A DNA stretch of 9,708 bases. Source: ZC4RG29 sp036381475. Lineage in GTDB: Bacteria > Bacteroidota > Bacteroidia > Cytophagales > Cyclobacteriaceae. The stretch is from NCBI GenBank assembly GCA_036381475.1, contig DASVCT010000216.1:1-9708 (forward strand). The letters are read 5' to 3'. Numbering within the stretch: the first letter of the stretch is position 1; every line of letters starts with the position of its first letter. The position numbers were made by a program, and so were the translations under genes. This document shows, one piece after another, positions 6,966-9,708 of this stretch. Under the pieces are notes generated by a model. That model made no database searches. It was not told the DNA's origin and saw only the letters and a list, made by a program, of their open reading frames with translations.

Positions 6966-8053
6966 ACAGACGATTGAATGATTCTTTTAAGACCCCCAAT
7001 GCTTTGTGTGAGGGAGAACTTTTCTTCTATGACTCTTCTTGCCTTGACTCCCATCCGGATTCCCATTTCAGGATCATCGAACAAGGTATTTACATGGTAG
7101 GCCATTTTATCCACGTCCCCTTCATCCACGAGGAGCCCGGTTTCGTTTTCAATTATGACATCGGTTATGCCCGCATGTCGTGTGCTTACTACGGGCAAGC
7201 AACTGGCGCCGGCCTCCAAAATTGAGTTGGGAGTCCCTTCCTTGTCATTATCCTCCGCTGTAATTGAATGTTGAATGAAAACGTTGGCGGCCAGGTAATG
7301 ATGGATCACATTACTATGTTCCAGCGGACCCAGAAAGTTCACCGAGTCATAGATCTTCAGAGACCTTGCCAAACTTTTGCAGGAATTGAACAAATATCCA
7401 TCCCCGATCATATTTAGCTTTGCGTCGGCATGCTTTTCAAGTATCTTCTTAAAAGAAAGTAGTACCAAGTGCGGCGCTTTCTTGTCTACAAATCTGCCGA
7501 CGAACAGCAGTGTCTTCCTATGTTTCTCTCTCGGCAGGCATTGAAATGATTTGAGATCCACGCCATAGCTGTTGTAGTGGACCTTATCCTTCGGCGCGCC
7601 TAGGGCAATTAATTGTCGGCACATGTCCTTGGACACACCAATGATAGCCTTTGCATGAACAAACGCCTCTTCATACTTTCTTTTATAATCCTTCAAGACC
7701 GTGCTGCGGTATGCCTCATGCCCGTGAAAGTGTATGATCAACGGAAGTCCAAAATGCCTGGATAACGCGACGGCGTCTGCTCCTACATGGCCGTATTCGG
7801 CGAGCAGAACCTTGATATCATTTTCTTCTATAAGCTTTCCAACAGCGTGAGTCGACTTTCGCCTGCGATAATAATGTGATAGAAAAGTCTTCGAAAGAGA
7901 AAGGGTTATCTCTCTGCCAATGAGAGAGTGCTTATAGATATTTATGTACGGTGCACCCAATTCCCTAATGTGACTTGAAATAAAGGTTTCCGAAATTGCA
8001 GGCTCATCCTTATTCAGGAGTATTAAGGCGTTGTTCTGAGTATTGTTTGCCAT
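6962..8053 (-). CDS. family 4 glycosyltransferase (WcaL-like, retaining)
   Basis: The 363-residue protein has a two-domain GT-B layout. The N-terminal acceptor domain carries SETFI (21-25) and HFHGHEAY (108-115), both seen in colanic-acid-type GT4 enzymes such as WcaL/AmsK. The C-terminal donor domain has VGRFVDKKAP (185-194, holding the phosphate-contacting R and K), IGDG (216-219), and the GT4 EX7E signature as EGTPNSILE (E272 to E280), followed by AGASCLPVVSTRHAG and ETGLLVDEGD. Length is normal for the family and all key residues are present. It should add a sugar with retention of configuration to a lipid-linked intermediate in the cytoplasm; the sugar cannot be told. It lies 15 bases after the preceding GT2, with no clear Shine-Dalgarno site. 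Its TGA overlaps the next ATG by 4 bases, which suggests coupled translation. Confidence 0.93.
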   Translation of the reverse strand: MANNTQNNALILLNKDEPAISETFISSHIRELGAPYINIYKHSLIGREITLSLSKTFLSHYYRRRKSTHAVGKLIEENDIKVLLAEYGHVGADAVALSRHFGLPLIIHFHGHEAYRSTVLKDYKRKYEEAFVHAKAIIGVSKDMCRQLIALGAPKDKVHYNSYGVDLKSFQCLPREKHRKTLLFVGRFVDKKAPHLVLLSFKKILEKHADAKLNMIGDGYLFNSCKSLARSLKIYDSVNFLGPLEHSNVIHHYLAANVFIQHSITAEDNDKEGTPNSILEAGASCLPVVSTRHAGITDVIIENETGLLVDEGDVDKMAYHVNTLFDDPEMGIRMGVKARRVIEEKFSLTQSIGGLKRIIQSSV

Positions 8054-8068
8054 TTCGTCAAGGGCGTA

Positions 8069-8860
8069 TCACATTTGGACCCAGGTACTGTGCATAGACC
8101 GGATTTTGTTTCTCGTTGCTCTTAAGATGGACAGTATTAAATTCTGACTTCTACTGTGTGTATAAAGCTTGTAAATAACATAAGGCAGCGATAGCAAATC
8201 AAACTTTAGTGCATGGTTAATAGCAATTGATCTTTGCGCTTTGAACGAATCGACTCGATGAGTTTTATTTTTACCCGTGAAGTGGAAGTTGCCTAAAATC
8301 ACATCGGTTCGGAATATTTTGAATCTCTTAAAGGCCCTCAGCAGAAACCAGTAATCCATAGTATAATGCTCGTCAATTGGGAAATCTCCAATGGTTTCCT
8401 GCACTCTTCTGACGTAAAAATAGCTCGAGGGGTTAACGGGAAATCTTCCCCTCAAAACCTTGAGATCGCTGTATTCAATCGTCGGGCGGCTTATCGACTC
8501 GGCGCCGTTTTTAAAAACCCTGGTTTGGCCAACGACCATATCAGGATGATGTTCGGCGAATATTCCAACAATGTGGCCGAAGATATTAGGTGCAAACTCG
8601 TCGTCAGCATTGAGATATACTATTATGTCCCCTGACGACAACCGAAATGCTTTGTTCATGGCGTCGGATTGACCCCTATCAGGTTCAGAAATCCACCTGA
8701 GGTGTGGATAGCCATTAAGTATTTGAATGGTATTATCAGAACTACCACCATCAACTATTATGTGTTCCCAGTTATCGTAGTCTTGATTTTTTACCGATTG
8801 TATTGCCCGTTCGAGGTGTTCGCCGGAATTGAGTGAGGGTGTGAGAACTGAGATTTTCAC
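8069..8860 (-). CDS. family 2 glycosyltransferase (WcaA-like)
   Basis: This 263-residue GT-A fold enzyme is expected to transfer a sugar from a nucleotide donor to a growing lipid-linked glycan at the cytoplasmic face of the membrane. The N terminus MKISVLTPSLNSG is the classic first beta strand and nucleotide loop. VDGGSSDNT (36-44) binds the nucleotide, ISEPDRGQSDAMNKAF (57-72) is typical of this subgroup, and LNADDE (83-88) is the DXD-region metal site. MDYWFLLRAF (168-177) probably carries the acidic catalytic-base position (D169). A basic C-terminal tail (about 240-263) may touch the membrane. The start is GTG at 8860, 3 bases after the DUF115 stop, and nothing earlier is needed because the fold begins at residue 2. 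A weak AAGAAG lies upstream. It ends in TGA, 15 bases before the next gene. The donor sugar is unknown. Confidence 0.93.
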   Translation of the reverse strand: MKISVLTPSLNSGEHLERAIQSVKNQDYDNWEHIIVDGGSSDNTIQILNGYPHLRWISEPDRGQSDAMNKAFRLSSGDIIVYLNADDEFAPNIFGHIVGIFAEHHPDMVVGQTRVFKNGAESISRPTIEYSDLKVLRGRFPVNPSSYFYVRRVQETIGDFPIDEHYTMDYWFLLRAFKRFKIFRTDVILGNFHFTGKNKTHRVDSFKAQRSIAINHALKFDLLSLPYVIYKLYTHSRSQNLILSILRATRNKIRSMHSTWVQM

Positions 8861-8863
8861 AGC

Positions 8864-9700
8864 TTACTTCTTTTTGGCTATTAGAAGAGCTTCATCAAAG
8901 CTTATTTTATCAAATACTTCAAGTTTACCTTCGACGGTCGCATCATATATTTTCCTCCCTGTGCGAGTGTAGAAGAACTTAGTATTCCGGTAAGCTAACT
9001 CCGATCCCTCTAGATCAGCGAGTTGCCATTGATGTCCTTTAAAATAGTTTGGATCGAAATGATTGACGTCCTCGCCGTGCATAGTCTGTTTTTCATTGGG
9101 ATTGCCTTGCTGCTTGAAGCTATGGTCAACACCGACTAAGAATACATTCTTGAATCCCAAGTAATGAGCAACCTGCAGAGCCACATTGGTTACAGTGTAT
9201 CCCTCATTTATTGGCTTTGTAAGGTCACCAGATGATTCCAGTCCCCCTTTTGTGTAGATGAAAAATGTATTGTCGTCAAAATTGCCAACATCCTTTGCGC
9301 CTACATAGGAAATAAATTTTGGAATTTTGAGTTTGTTGAATTCACCGATGCTTTGCTGTATAACCAAGGGGTTGACTGAGACAAGGAAGTCGAGATCCAA
9401 TGAAACCCTTTTGAAAATCAGGAAGATTTTATTCAGGCCAAAGGTATAGTACTCATTCAAAGCTTCCAGGTTCATTTTGTTCAGCGACGGCCCATTGCCA
9501 ATAATGAAGCAATCCTTGCCGGCAAACTTGTCTCGAAAGGGGACAAGCCTGGTTCTGTACTTATTGTACCACGTGGTGTAGTTCCTGCCCTTCTTTTCCA
9601 GAATCCAACTGTTGGCATAGTCTTCAGGGTTTGTTCGGTATCGCAAGTAGATCCCTGCGCATTTCTTGATCGCTAGAAATTCCTTCTGAATCCTGTTCAT
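8864..9700 (-). CDS. DUF115 / MptE-like protein, putative glycosyltransferase-like enzyme
   Basis: The 278-residue protein matches the DUF115 (6-hydroxymethylpterin diphosphokinase MptE-like) family. Visible landmarks are IGNGPSL at 67-73, FGLNKIFLIF at 87-96, a VSVNP segment at 107-111, TNVALQVAHYLGF at 171-183, GVDHSF at 190-195, NHFDPNYF at 213-220, and a C-terminal GRKIYDAT segment (248-255) followed by KLEVFDKISFDEAL. These cover the usual core, so it looks intact. DUF115 proteins include flagellin-glycosylating Maf proteins and recur in polysaccharide loci; the IGNGPSL nucleotide-binding loop also resembles that of GT42 sialyltransferases. Place in the operon suggests transfer of a sugar or other nucleotide-activated group, but this is inference and no substrate can be named. 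It ends in TAA, 3 bases before the next gene. The ATG at 9700 is preceded directly by AGGAAGG, too close for a normal ribosome site, and the frame stays open to the window edge, so a start further upstream is possible. No signal peptide or membrane span is evident. Confidence 0.85.
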   Translation of the reverse strand: MNRIQKEFLAIKKCAGIYLRYRTNPEDYANSWILEKKGRNYTTWYNKYRTRLVPFRDKFAGKDCFIIGNGPSLNKMNLEALNEYYTFGLNKIFLIFKRVSLDLDFLVSVNPLVIQQSIGEFNKLKIPKFISYVGAKDVGNFDDNTFFIYTKGGLESSGDLTKPINEGYTVTNVALQVAHYLGFKNVFLVGVDHSFKQQGNPNEKQTMHGEDVNHFDPNYFKGHQWQLADLEGSELAYRNTKFFYTRTGRKIYDATVEGKLEVFDKISFDEALLIAKKK

Positions 9701-9707
9701 CCTTCCT
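9701..9707 (-). promoter_or_regulatory. possible ribosome binding site abutting the DUF115 start
   Basis: Read on the minus strand the bases are AGGAAGG, a good match to a Shine-Dalgarno core, but they touch the ATG with no spacer. That is shorter than the usual spacing of about 5-9 bases. Either the match is chance or the true start is not this ATG. No other methionine lies close downstream in the frame (the next is near residue 76). Confidence 0.25.
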
Positions 9708-9708
9708 G

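Noticed and set aside
8595..8615. N-A-D-D in place of D-x-D in the first GT2
   Set aside because: The GQSDAMNK subgroup of GT2 commonly has N at the first position, so it is not a lost catalytic residue.
1..9708. CRISPR arrays, tRNA or rRNA genes, insertion sequences and long direct repeats
   Set aside because: I found no spaced repeats, no transposase-like protein and no RNA gene; almost every base lies in one of the ten coding frames.

Overview
The window is a single, densely packed run of ten genes, all on the minus strand, so transcription runs from the right edge to the left edge. Every gene whose family I recognise is a sugar transferase or a small-molecule modifier of the kind found in surface-polysaccharide loci (O-antigen, capsule or exopolysaccharide). 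I see no RNA gene, CRISPR array, insertion sequence, regulator or convincing terminator. The longest gap between genes is 49 bases, and at least four junctions are 4-base ATGA or GTGA overlaps. This is very probably the interior of one long operon whose promoter lies beyond base 9708 and whose end lies before base 1.

In transcription order: a DUF115/MptE-like protein (9700-8864); a family 2 glycosyltransferase, GT2 (8860-8069); a family 4 enzyme, GT4, of the WcaL-like type (8053-6962); two GT2 enzymes (6965-6033 and 6036-4984); a class I SAM-dependent methyltransferase (4987-4202); a GT-A-fold, GT8-like transferase (4186-3230); a DUF5672 protein (3233-2361); a GT4 with a four-cysteine insert (1043 to 2377 or 2323); and a second GT4 cut by the left edge (993 to 1). 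The last gene has no stop inside the window and is easy to miss.

The likely joint task is stepwise assembly of an oligosaccharide on a lipid carrier at the inner face of the cytoplasmic membrane. The methyltransferase would decorate or cap the glycan. The window holds no initiating phosphoglycosyltransferase, Wzx flippase, Wzy polymerase, ABC exporter or nucleotide-sugar synthesis gene, so these must lie outside it. Sugar identities and linkages cannot be read from the sequence.

The host is a bacterium using the standard bacterial code with ATG and GTG starts. Strong Shine-Dalgarno sequences are scarce. Base composition is uneven: sample lines in the leftmost gene reach 58-67% GC, while lines in the middle and right fall to 32-35%. 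This mosaic is common in horizontally assembled polysaccharide loci. I cannot assign a phylum with confidence. Nothing here is clearly a new kind of system. The most unusual parts are the two little-characterised families (DUF115 and DUF5672), the GT8-like gene overlapping DUF5672, and a GT4 with an altered catalytic-region motif.
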